Part shown: piece by piece, positions 11,104 to 19,606 of the stretch
How the letters are laid out: every line of letters begins with the position of its first letter
Numbering within the stretch: position 1 is the stretch's first letter
From: Microplitis mediator
Taxonomy: Eukaryota > Arthropoda > Insecta > Hymenoptera > Braconidae
Direction: 5' to 3'
Assembly (NCBI RefSeq): GCF_029852145.1
Contig: NC_079972.1
Coordinates: 4,165,795 to 4,229,794, forward strand
Length of the DNA stretch: 64,000 nucleotides
Notes under the pieces: generated by a model
Database searches by the model: none
Told to the model about the DNA's origin: nothing
What the model saw: the letters and a program-made list of their open reading frames with translations, nothing else
Made by a program: the position numbers and the translations under genes

Positions 11104-11973
11104 ATGGAGTGTGCACGTAAAATGGTGCTGGTTCCTGAAAAAACAGTTATTACCGCCGATACTGTAACAAGTGCGAGTGAAAATTTAGCGGATGTGTCTA
11201 CACCGAAAAAGCAAAGTATACAAACTACAGGAACAACTCTATCGAGGCTGGATAGTGAAATGTATCGGATACTATACTCTGATACATATTCAGACGATCG
11301 CGCAAAATGGTCTGCTTATTCACAAGTGTTAGAAAAGTATTTAAGACTAATAGACGCTGACAAATTTGAACCGGTCAGTGAAAATAGTTTATATCATCAT
11401 AGTAAAAGACCCCTTATTGAAAAAACTGGTGATAAGGATTTTTCAGCTATTAATAGTACAATTATTGAAAGTGTGCCGTCTAAATTTCAAAATAAAGCAA
11501 AATTATTGCTAAAGAAGTTACAAAGGCTACCTGATGATATTATATCATGGGATTCTAATGGTTTAGTAACTATCAATAATGAGCCAATAATAGGGTCAAA
11601 TATTATTGATCTTATAAATCACGCTATGCGACACAGGAAAAATACACACGCTATTGGTCAACGTCAGTTTTCCAGGATTCTTCGTACAACACATGTACCT
11701 CGTGAATACATAGAAAATCATAATTTATTTCACTCCCGTGATATATCTGCATCAACCCCAAGGAATTCATTACGACAGTCCTCTAATAATAAAATTACGG
11801 AAGAAAGTAGCTCCAGCATTGAAGATAATATCAACAACACAATATTAAATAAAACTCAGTTACGTTCAGACACGTCTTCTGAATACGCACCAGACTCGGA
11901 TAATCAACACGGCAAAGGTGTTTTACAATGCAAGAAAATAAAATGGGTGAAGTTCAAATATTTAAAAAATTAG
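11104..11973 (+). CDS. Polinton core-type protein (element 1)
   Basis: 289-aa protein. Its middle part (IISWDSNGLVTINNEPIIGS, then NIIDLINHAMRH and a Tyr/His-rich segment) corresponds in position and pattern to residues 140-210 of the 282-aa protein at 40988-41836 in the second Polinton, where the motif is YSVTPGLLELLF. The family is widespread in Polintons and has no assigned function; a structural or DNA-bound role is usually assumed. It starts 1 nt after the previous stop and its end overlaps the integrase start by 46 nt in another frame. The C-terminal 90 residues are Ser/Asn-rich and probably disordered. Confidence 0.5.
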   Translation: MECARKMVLVPEKTVITADTVTSASENLADVSTPKKQSIQTTGTTLSRLDSEMYRILYSDTYSDDRAKWSAYSQVLEKYLRLIDADKFEPVSENSLYHHSKRPLIEKTGDKDFSAINSTIIESVPSKFQNKAKLLLKKLQRLPDDIISWDSNGLVTINNEPIIGSNIIDLINHAMRHRKNTHAIGQRQFSRILRTTHVPREYIENHNLFHSRDISASTPRNSLRQSSNNKITEESSSSIEDNINNTILNKTQLRSDTSSEYAPDSDNQHGKGVLQCKKIKWVKFKYLKN

Positions 11974-12911
11974 AAAAAACTTACTATAACTCCGCCCATT
12001 TTGCTGGTTTTATTGGTAGTGTTAATTCTTTAAAAAAGAGTATTGAATCGGATAATACATCGGAATTATTTAAAAAAAGGAGTGTTCAAAAATGGTTGGA
12101 AAAACAAGAAACTTACAATACACACCGCATGAACAGACACAGGTTTGAAAGAAGATGTTATAATGTGTCAAGAATCGACGATGTGTGGGAGGCCGATTTA
12201 ATTGACGTTCGCAATATTTCATCATACAATAATAATATTGGTTATTTATTGGTTGTTATTGACGTACTGAGTAAGTTCGTTTGGGTAGAACCGGTAATTA
12301 ATAAATCAAATATTTGTGTTGTACAAGGTTTTAAAAAAATTTTGAAACGGGCAGGTTCACGTAAACTACGATTATTACAGACAGACAGGGGTAAAGAATT
12401 TTTGGGTAGCTTATTCCAAGAACTTTTAAAGAAACAGAGTATAATATTTAGAACAGTTAGAAACCCTGATGTTAAAGCGGCTGTTGTTGAGCGTTTCAAC
12501 AGAACTCTTAAAGAGAGACTATGGCGGTATTTCATACACGCACGTTCAAAGAGATACGTTGAAGTTCTACAAAAAATTGTTCACAGCTACAATCATGCGA
12601 AACATAGTGGCATAAAAATGGCTCCATACGAGGTTAACAAAGAAAATGCTGAGGAGGCATTTCATAATTTACAAAAACGGTATGTTAAAAGAGCTGTACG
12701 ACAACCTAAATATAATGCTGGTGAATTGGTACGCATCAGTAAAGCGAAAGCACCGTTTGTGAAAGGATATGAAAGCGGTTGGTCAAAAGAAATTTTTAAG
12801 ATTGCGTCTGTCTCTGCATACAGGCAACCTATAGTGTATTTATTAAAAGATTTAAATAACGAGGCGATAGACGGTATTTTTTATACTGAAGAATTATCCC
12901 GTGTCCAGTAA
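11928..12911 (+). CDS. int: Polinton integrase (element 1)
   Basis: Retroviral-type rve integrase that inserts the element into the genome. The DDE triad is visible: Asp in WEADLID (about residue 90), Asp in QTDRGKEF (about 152) and Glu in VVERFNR (about 187), with the usual spacing of about 35 between the last two. A Lys-rich C-terminal SH3-like part follows (GELVRISKAKAPFVKGYE, then FYTEELSRV). Unlike the second Polinton's integrase, the protein ends right after FYTEEL and has no chromodomain. The frame is intact. A second in-frame ATG lies at 11943. It is embedded in the packed gene series, overlapping its upstream neighbour and 2 nt from the downstream one. Confidence 0.93.
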   Translation: MQENKMGEVQIFKKLEKTYYNSAHFAGFIGSVNSLKKSIESDNTSELFKKRSVQKWLEKQETYNTHRMNRHRFERRCYNVSRIDDVWEADLIDVRNISSYNNNIGYLLVVIDVLSKFVWVEPVINKSNICVVQGFKKILKRAGSRKLRLLQTDRGKEFLGSLFQELLKKQSIIFRTVRNPDVKAAVVERFNRTLKERLWRYFIHARSKRYVEVLQKIVHSYNHAKHSGIKMAPYEVNKENAEEAFHNLQKRYVKRAVRQPKYNAGELVRISKAKAPFVKGYESGWSKEIFKIASVSAYRQPIVYLLKDLNNEAIDGIFYTEELSRVQ

Positions 12912-12913
12912 AA

Positions 12914-13735
12914 ATGGCGAATGTGCGTGATAATTTTTACGTTGTTCTACCTAGTAACAGTAGTATGCTATATTTTTCTGAAAACACAACTACAAGATTT
13001 GTTACAAGGTTATCACATACTATAACCCTACCTGGTGAATGGGAAGTTGGTTTAACAGAAATGCAAACACCTATGACTTTTCTTCATATTACACAGGATA
13101 ATGAAGACAGTAATTTAGGTATAATTAATTATATAGGTCCTACAGAGGAAAGTCTTCCCGAAGATTGGGAATCCAAAGTAATTTTAAGTAATGTACCTTA
13201 TGGCGTGTATAAATCTATTGAAGCACTATTAGAGGCTATTCATAAACAAAAAGAGTTCTCTGAACATATCAAATTCGAATACGATTCAAGTGGATATATT
13301 ACGGCTTATAAAGTATGTACAGGTGAGGATGTAGTACACGGTCTAGAAATTAGTGAGCGGTTGCAGGTTATTTTAGGGTTCAATCCACAAGACTCGTCGC
13401 CAAAAATAGTAGAAAAAAATAAACCATACAGAGCCACCAAACCTGCTACTCTGAGTGCTGCATTACCAGGTACTATTTACGTATATTCGGATATTTGTGA
13501 AAATTATATAACCGGTGACGTTCAGACACCGCTGCTAAGACCTGTACCTCTTGATATTGACCACTACAATTACGGCAGCGTAAAAATAAGCAATTTCTCA
13601 CCACCCCGCTATATACCCGTTTCACGCACACAACTTACAACGATTGAAATTGATCTAAGAAACGAATTTGGTAAACCTATACCATTTGAAAGCGGGACAT
13701 CGTCAGTAACGTTACACTTCCGAAGAGTTAGTTAA
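12914..13735 (+). CDS. Penton-like minor capsid protein (single jelly roll)
   Basis: 273-aa protein beginning NFYVVLPSNSSMLYFSEN, followed by GEWEVGLTEMQTP near residues 40-52. This N-terminus is a hallmark of a conserved Polinton/adintovirus protein assigned as the penton or minor capsid jelly-roll protein. It would close the five-fold vertices of the capsid. The end (SSVTLHFRR) is the usual last strand. The frame is intact; the ATG at 12914 is 2 nt after the integrase stop. The family assignment is from pattern recall; the jelly-roll fold itself cannot be seen by eye. Confidence 0.7.
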   Translation: MANVRDNFYVVLPSNSSMLYFSENTTTRFVTRLSHTITLPGEWEVGLTEMQTPMTFLHITQDNEDSNLGIINYIGPTEESLPEDWESKVILSNVPYGVYKSIEALLEAIHKQKEFSEHIKFEYDSSGYITAYKVCTGEDVVHGLEISERLQVILGFNPQDSSPKIVEKNKPYRATKPATLSAALPGTIYVYSDICENYITGDVQTPLLRPVPLDIDHYNYGSVKISNFSPPRYIPVSRTQLTTIEIDLRNEFGKPIPFESGTSSVTLHFRRVS

Positions 13736-13744
13736 CCTAAAATA

Positions 13745-14310
13745 ATGACGCATTACGAGCTGATGCAATACGGGTGTGGTAGCCGTGACTACGATAGTAT
13801 TCATCAGTTTTATATAGGCACACCTTATCAAAGAGGTCATGGTATTGGTAGTTTTCTTGGTGGGCTGTTTAGGAAAGTACTACCGTTTTTAAAAAGTGGT
13901 GCCAAAGCTGTGGGGAAAGAGGCTGCGCGGTCGGGTGTGAACATAGCTTACGATATTTTAAATCATGACGTACCTATTAAAAAATCTTTTCAAACACGTG
14001 TCCATGAATCGGGTAATAACTTAAAACGCAAAGCTCAGCAAAAACTTGATAGTCTTATGACAGGATCGGGGTATGTGCCGAACCAGTTACTAAATAGCGG
14101 CAGTATAGACTTGTTACCAGTTAAAAGAGGTCGTGTAGTGAAAAAAAAAACGTAGTAAAAAAGGTTCTAAACCGCAGTTAAAAAATAATAAGAAGAAAAA
14201 ATCTCACAAGAAAGCAACCCTAAAGAAGGCGGGACAGAAGAAAAAACGGAAAAACACGGTCAAGAATACTAAAACAAAACATCGTAGTGTGTATGATATA
14301 TTTCAATAAC
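13745..14310 (+). pseudogene. pVI/pX-like virion protein, frameshifted in an A run
   Basis: The N-terminal half has the glycine-rich amphipathic block GIGSFLGGLFRKVLPFLKSG followed by an Ala/Lys-rich helix. This pattern is shared with adenovirus pVI-like and Polinton pX-like membrane-active minor capsid proteins. The frame stops at 14153-14155 inside a poly-Lys tract, directly after an A10 run (about 14140-14149). In the adjoining frame a highly basic tail runs on to a TAA at 14308-14310 and ends in YDIFQ, an ending typical of the family. A single indel in the homopolymer, or programmed slippage on it, explains this. Located between the penton and major capsid genes. Confidence 0.65.
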
Positions 14311-14318
14311 TGTTTATA

Positions 14319-15653
14319 ATGGCTTTTTTACATATACATTCATGTGAATGCGCAAAATCCGAGTTGGAGTTGTTTTCATTACCGCCTACACAGACAGCGA
14401 TTGAAAGTTCTCAGTGGGTTTATTACAAACCAATTTCATCATCAACAGATAATTCACCAATTGAGTTTGTTGTTCAAGGGCAAGGTGATGAATACATCGA
14501 TCTTGCTCATACAATGCTCAGTGTTCGTGTAGCTATAAAACAAAATGCACCAACAACAGCAGCAGCAGCAACAGCATCAACAGTGACACCAAAAGTAGGT
14601 CCTGTAAATAATTTATTGCACTCCATGTTCAATCAAGTCGATGTATTATTCAATCAAAAGCCCGTGTCAACGCCTAATAATTTATATGCGTACAGAGCGT
14701 ACATAGAGACGTTATTAAACTACGGTTATGATGCTAAAGAATCACACTTAACGACCGTGGGCTGGTCTGAAGATACACCTGGTGAATTCGATGATATAGC
14801 CGATGCCAACGCTGGGCTTAAAAATCGCCGTTCTTTCTTGACTTGTGGTAAAACTTTAGATTTTATTGGCCATTTACATTGCGATGTCTATAACCAGGAA
14901 AGGTTTCTTATAAACGGTGTGGAGATGCGCTTACGTCTAACAATATCTCGTGATTCGTTTTGTCTTATGGGTAGTGCTGATAGTCAAAACTGTACTCTTC
15001 ATATTCAAGAAGCTAGCTTAGTTGTGAGACGAGCTAAAATTTCGCCGAGTTTTTTACTTGCACACGCAAGAGCTCTAACTAAAACAACAGCAAAATATCC
15101 TATAACGCGTGTAGAGGTAAAAGCCGTTTCAATTCATACAGGCGTTCATGGTGAAACAATTGATAATGTGATATTAGGTCAAATACCTAAAAGAGTTATT
15201 CTAGGATTCGTAAATAACAAAGCCTTTAACGGTGATAAAAGTTTGAATCCTTTTAATTTTCAACATTTCAATATTAACTATTTATCACTTTATGTCGATG
15301 GGCGCCAAATACCTACAAAACCATTACAACCAGATTTTTCAGCCGGTGGTCAATATATAGATGCTTACCACACTGTTTTTTCTGGAACAGGTGTGCATTT
15401 CCTAAATGATGGTAATACGATAGATCACTTCGATTACCCAAAAGGGCATTGTTTATTCGCTTTTGATTTGACAGCCGATTTGTCCGCAAACAGTAATTCA
15501 CACTGGAATTTGATACGTCATGGTAGCGTTAGAATAGAAGTGCGCTTTGCTGAAGCTTTAGAAGCAACGATCAACTGTATAGTATATGTTGAGTATGATA
15601 GTGTTATAGAAATAGATGCTTCCAGGCAAATATCTGTTGATTTTACCGGTTAA
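14319..15653 (+). CDS. Major capsid protein, double jelly roll (element 1)
   Basis: 444-aa intact protein of the Polinton/adintovirus hexon family, which builds the icosahedral shell. Recognisable blocks are the N-terminal LELFSLPPTQTAIESSQW, the VNNLLHSMFNQVDVLFNQ helix near residues 95-112, YAYRAYIETLLNYG near 122-135, and the C-terminal strand EATINCIVYVEYDSVIEID. The length and order match Polinton MCPs. The ATG at 14319 follows the pVI-like gene's basic tail by 8 nt. It is one of the few unbroken structural genes here, in contrast to the multiply broken MCP of the second Polinton. Confidence 0.9.
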   Translation: MAFLHIHSCECAKSELELFSLPPTQTAIESSQWVYYKPISSSTDNSPIEFVVQGQGDEYIDLAHTMLSVRVAIKQNAPTTAAAATASTVTPKVGPVNNLLHSMFNQVDVLFNQKPVSTPNNLYAYRAYIETLLNYGYDAKESHLTTVGWSEDTPGEFDDIADANAGLKNRRSFLTCGKTLDFIGHLHCDVYNQERFLINGVEMRLRLTISRDSFCLMGSADSQNCTLHIQEASLVVRRAKISPSFLLAHARALTKTTAKYPITRVEVKAVSIHTGVHGETIDNVILGQIPKRVILGFVNNKAFNGDKSLNPFNFQHFNINYLSLYVDGRQIPTKPLQPDFSAGGQYIDAYHTVFSGTGVHFLNDGNTIDHFDYPKGHCLFAFDLTADLSANSNSHWNLIRHGSVRIEVRFAEALEATINCIVYVEYDSVIEIDASRQISVDFTG

Positions 15654-15679
15654 AATGCTGAATTAGCAGTAAAAAAGAG

Positions 15680-15713
15680 TATAAAGGCCGGCTGTGAAAA
15701 TTTTTAAGTTAGT
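15680..15713 (+). promoter_or_regulatory. TATA box and initiator before the last gene pair
   Basis: TATAAAG at 15680-15686 is followed 22 bases later by TTAGT at 15709-15713, matching an arthropod TATA-Inr core. The next ATG is at 15754. The TTAGCAGTAAAA string at 15663, similar to motifs at 3043 and 8964, lies directly upstream. It probably drives the exonuclease-like and protease genes. Confidence 0.5.
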
Positions 15714-15753
15714 ACCCAAGTAAATTTACTTCTGAGCAGTTGTGTCTAGAAAC

Positions 15754-16434
15754 ATGATGAATGTTGTAGTGGACATTAACGGTTTTTTCAACAATAATTG
15801 TGAATTTTTACCTAAAGAGATCGCTTGTTTAAGTTTGGAAGCAAGCGTCATTGGACACTGGATATTGTCTTCAGAATTTGATTTTTCACTATTGAATATA
15901 AAACGGCAAAAAGAAAATAATTTAATCACAAAAAGAAGCGGTGTGCATTGGTATGATGGTGAATCTGTTGTAAGATACGTATACGGTAATTTACGAGCGT
16001 TTACCAGAGACGCTTCAAATGTGTACACTAAAGGTGCCGTATCTAAAAAGTTTTTAGAGACTCTCCTGTGTCGTGTTGTAATAGATATAGACAGCATTCA
16101 AAGCGCTATATCCTTTGAGAGCCAACCACAGGCCGATCTTGTATGTATGTTGCATAGCACTCGCGTATCAGCGGGTACGTTAAAAAATAACCAGTGTGCC
16201 CTATCACGTGCCTACATTCTGAAAAAGTCGTTACTCGGGGAAATAAACAGTGATAAAGCCGGCGAACGAGGGTCCCATTTAATTGAAATACCTATTGATC
16301 AAAACATTTTTCAAGAATGCACAACAGACAGTACGCATGATCAGCAAAATTGTTTTCTATGTAATGAACACTGTACAGATATTCAAGGCTCTTCAGTACA
16401 TTCCGGACCATACAGTAGGTGTATACCCCGCTGA
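15754..16434 (+). CDS. Exonuclease-like Polinton accessory protein (copy B)
   Basis: About 226-aa paralogue of the 9130-9645 protein. It shares the N-terminal DINGFF, then LPKEIACLSLE, GHWIL, HWYDGE, YTKGAVSKKFLETLL and a C-terminal CALSRAYILKKSLL, followed by about 55 extra residues with Cys pairs. Two tandem in-frame ATGs lie at 15754 and 15757. The C-terminal 71 nt overlap the start of the protease in another frame. Nuclease activity is inferred only from the placement of acidic residues. Two copies in one element suggest division of labour, or dimer subunits after duplication. Confidence 0.55.
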   Translation: MMNVVVDINGFFNNNCEFLPKEIACLSLEASVIGHWILSSEFDFSLLNIKRQKENNLITKRSGVHWYDGESVVRYVYGNLRAFTRDASNVYTKGAVSKKFLETLLCRVVIDIDSIQSAISFESQPQADLVCMLHSTRVSAGTLKNNQCALSRAYILKKSLLGEINSDKAGERGSHLIEIPIDQNIFQECTTDSTHDQQNCFLCNEHCTDIQGSSVHSGPYSRCIPR

Positions 16435-16888
16435 CAAGATTCCAAAAGTATTGACGAAGCCGATCGCTCTAGTTATTAATACAGATGGCTACAAACAACC
16501 AGGGCAACACTGGGTTGCCGTCTACATTAATCGACACGGCCAGGGATGGTACTTCGATAGCTATGGATTACCTTTAATCATTCCAGAACACATTAGATGG
16601 CTCAGAAGAAACTGTACCCAGTTCACTTATAACAATCAACGACTCCAACAGGAAAATTCTCAAGTTTGCGGCCAATATTGAATCATGTATTTGCATAATA
16701 TGTCTACTCATTCTACACTCTCTGAATTTTTATCAATCTTTGACGAGCAGTTCCGAAAAAATGATGAAATTGTAGAAGATTATTATAACGCTTTTATGAA
16801 TGTTAAAAGACAACGTAAAAATAACGGTTTTATTGGTGGAAATATTTCAATACATTATAATCAATCATGTAATCGTAATATTCAATAA
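16364..16888 (+). pseudogene. Adenain-like maturation protease (element 1), nonsense beside the active-site Cys
   Basis: Cysteine protease of the adenovirus protease/Ulp1 type that would process virion proteins. The catalytic residues are visible: His in GQHWVAVY, Asp in YFDSYG, and Cys in VCGQY. A TGA at 16679-16681 directly follows CGQY; the same frame continues with MYLHNMS to TAA at 16886-16888. The family usually has another Cys or a hydrophobic residue at that position, so a Cys TGC to TGA change is likely (inference). The start at ATG 16364 gives the usual short N-terminus before GVYPADKIP and overlaps the preceding gene. Confidence 0.8.
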
Positions 16889-16989
16889 AAATTATATATG
16901 TAATCATGCAAACAACTAAATATTCAATAAATATTATGCTTAATAAATATATCCAAGAGTATAAATTATTTTAAACCATGCCCAAATAC

Positions 16990-17059
16990 TATTATTATTT
17001 TGACTATTGTTATTATTACGATTATTATTATGGTTATTATTATTATTTCTTTTTAAGTT
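16990..17059. repeat. TTA/TAA-rich simple repeat at the 3' end of the R4-like element
   Basis: Irregular repeats of TAT/TTA with some interruptions. Read on the minus strand this is a TAA-rich tail directly downstream of the retrotransposon's 3' UTR. R4/Dong-type elements are known to end in, or insert into, TAA repeats, so this fits the adjacent gene. Confidence 0.6.
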
Positions 17060-18817
17060 AAATGCTCAGGGGGTTATCCCCGGTAGTCCGACTCTACCGA
17101 GGGCCTCACCTGAGCGCCAAATCGTTACTGCTGCGATGCTTCATCAACAAGATGATCAGCATGCGCAGCAGGCCAAGTTTCGTTGCCTAAGTAGACGGAG
17201 GGATCCAAGAATTACAGCCTTTTGCATCCTCGATGCCAGAAGCTCAACTTGCGCTGAACAAGTTGGTATTCTAGCCAATGCAGATACAAAAGACTGTTTC
17301 ATCCCTCCAAGGACGCCAACAATGAGGACGACAAGTTTGGCACGGTAGCCGGGGTAAAGTTTGCCAATTTCAAACAGGAGATCCTGATATATCTCGCGTT
17401 TGTGCTCTTCTTTAACCGTTATATTATACTCAGCAGGTGCTGAGAACTCAATGACATAAATGTCACGAGTGGTTTTATCGAAGAGCACAATATCAGGTTT
17501 GTTGTGATCTATTTTCCGAGTTGTTGCGAATGGCACGTTCCAATAAATACGGCAACGGTCATTCTCAACAACTTGCGGAATATCTCCTGGCAGATAAGGC
17601 AGCACTGGTGTTTTATCGATACCGTGCGTATGTCTAAGGTGGTAATAAAGTACTCGCAGAGCAGCATTGTGACGCTAGATGTATGCACCTTTTGCCAGCA
17701 CAGGACATGCTGACAAGAGATGCATAAGCGTCTCTGGATGTTGCTTACATACCCTACACGATGTGTCGGGTAGCTGCATCTGGAGTACTTTCGCACGGTA
17801 TTCGAGGGTATTGATTACACCATCTTGGCAGGCAAAAATATATCCTTCGGTCTCGGACATCAGGCCAGCTGACTTAAGGAAGGAAAACGTCAGCTGGATG
17901 GACAAGCCATGTTCACGCACGTGTTTAAAGAACACGCTGTGCATGGACTTGTCCATGTGTGTACTGAGCAGTTTTTGCTGCTCAGCATTCCTGACGACAC
18001 TCTTAAATTTCTCCTTAGGGAGTTCAATAAGAGGGTTTACTCTTCCGAGACCGAGGGATTTTACCGCGTATCGTGCTGCCTTATATAAGAACGCTCCCTT
18101 TTGCAGATTCTCATGACTATGAACAATCTGCATAAGGAAGTCGTTCTCATCTGCTGTGAAATTGACAACTTCGTATGTTAAACCCAAAACCAAACGATCG
18201 TGTAGACACTCCAAGCTCTGTAGACCTCTCCCTCCGATGTGCCGGGAAAGGTATAATCTGGTGTCTGAGGACTGAGGGTGCATGCTCCGATTGATATTCA
18301 TGACTTTGCGTGTCTTGATATCGAGATCTCTAAGCTCTTTTCGGGTCCATTTAAGGACACCGAAAGAGTAGAGTAGTACTGGGACAGCAAGCATGTTAGT
18401 TGCAGAGACTTTGTTTTTCCCGGAAAGTTCTGATGACCAGATTTTCCGGAGTCTCCGTCCATACTCGCTGCAGAGAGTCGTTTTGATTTTCGAGACATCC
18501 TGCATAGGACTCCCGTCAATCCCTAGATATTTGTACGACTCTCCGGCGTCAAGATGGTCAATGACGCTCCCATCTACTAACTCGATATCTTCGCGCAAAT
18601 CAGAGCACTTACCCCTCACCAGATTAACGACCGCGCACTTGTCCAACCCAAAAGCCATGCCGACATCCCGTGTATACTCCCCTACGATGTTTAAGGCTGT
18701 CTGAAGGTGTTCCTCATCAGGAGCATATACCTTCAGATCATCCATGTAGAGTAAGTGGGTGATCGAATATTTCCGATCAGTTGGTGGGCCCACTGAGCGA
18801 AGTGAATTATTGAACAC
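17060..18817 (-). pseudogene. 5'-truncated R4/Dong-type retrotransposon (RT and RLE endonuclease)
   Basis: Non-LTR retrotransposon on the minus strand. The upstream part (18817-17675) begins at the reverse transcriptase catalytic block LLYMDDLKVYAP, so the N-terminus and most of the palm are missing. The thumb follows, then a Cys-His motif (CRVCKQHPETLMHLLSACP). The frame then has an in-frame TAG at 17675-17677, next to the RHN motif. It continues to 17156 with the restriction-like endonuclease: PDIVLFDK and VIEFSAPAE contain the PD...E core. The 3' UTR runs to about 17060 and ends in a TAA-rich tract. The R4/Dong assignment rests on the endonuclease type and tail; R2-like is the alternative. 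Confidence 0.8.
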
Positions 18818-19606
18818 TTAATTACTATTTTTAATAGCACTGAATATATAAATAATTTTGTTATTGAGTTTTAATAGTGATGATGACTTAATTGAATTGA
18901 ATTTAATGAGCTCATAATAAATTACACTGAATTTAATTTATTTGTTGAACACGTGGTAGCATGATAGCAGAGGCTACTGAGCGAAACATGACTTTTAGAT
19001 TAATTAAGAAATTGAGCATAATGATAATTAAATAAATAATAAAACTGAGTCTTTTAAATTAATTGAGCACTGATAGCAAGTAAATGTTTAATAAAAAATG
19101 CACCTGTTGCTTTCTCGATGATATAACCTTGTGAGGAACAGGTTGTAGAACGCTGGATTTCTTGATGTTGGTTTATATTTATTTTTTGAGCTCTGAGCTC
19201 GCAATTATAAAAATAATCATATTTTTATATAGAGTAATGAACCCTTAATGTAGTTTATTAATTACTTTGAATTATTTACTCGAGACGAGCGCAATTTGAA
19301 TAGATTATACAAAACACGTGGTGACACTTGAAAATGTATAAAACGAATAGATAATGGCGTCGGTCTTCTTGCCACGAGGCAGTAAAAATCCATGCGCATG
19401 CGTCGCACTGCGCTAATCAAGTTTGAATAGATAGACACTAGGCCCCAGTAGGTGCTGCCTCTATTTGCCGGAAGTTCAACTACATTCAAATTTGAATGTA
19501 GTTGTGATTACGCAACACAGTCGCAAATTTAATGCAGACTGCAGAATGTACTTGTATATTGTGTGTTAATAAGTAATATTATTCAATATACATATTTTTT
19601 TAAGTA
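18818..19606. other. Non-coding stretch with a perfect 28-bp palindrome
   Basis: No gene recognised. A perfect palindrome of two 14-bp arms (CAACTACATTCAAA and its reverse complement) lies at 19477-19504. It may belong to the terminal region of the neighbouring Mutator-like element, but no matching copy was found on the other side. The rest is AT-rich. Confidence 0.5.

Larger units (their letters stand above)
3000..16980 (+). mobile_element. Polinton/adintovirus-like element 1 (about 14 kb)
   Basis: All genes run left to right: PolB, exonuclease-like, ATPase, BIR protein, small basic protein, core-type protein, integrase, penton-like, pVI/pX-like, major capsid protein, second exonuclease-like, protease. 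The presence of PolB, integrase, packaging ATPase, adenain-like protease and both capsid proteins is diagnostic for Polintons and adintoviruses. Boundaries are approximate. I found no terminal inverted repeat near 2950-3150 or 16900-17050, so the ends may be lost or lie further out. The genes from the exonuclease-like gene to the protease are packed almost without spacers. At least five inactivating lesions are present (polymerase, ATPase, pVI-like, protease and a foldback insertion). Confidence 0.85.
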
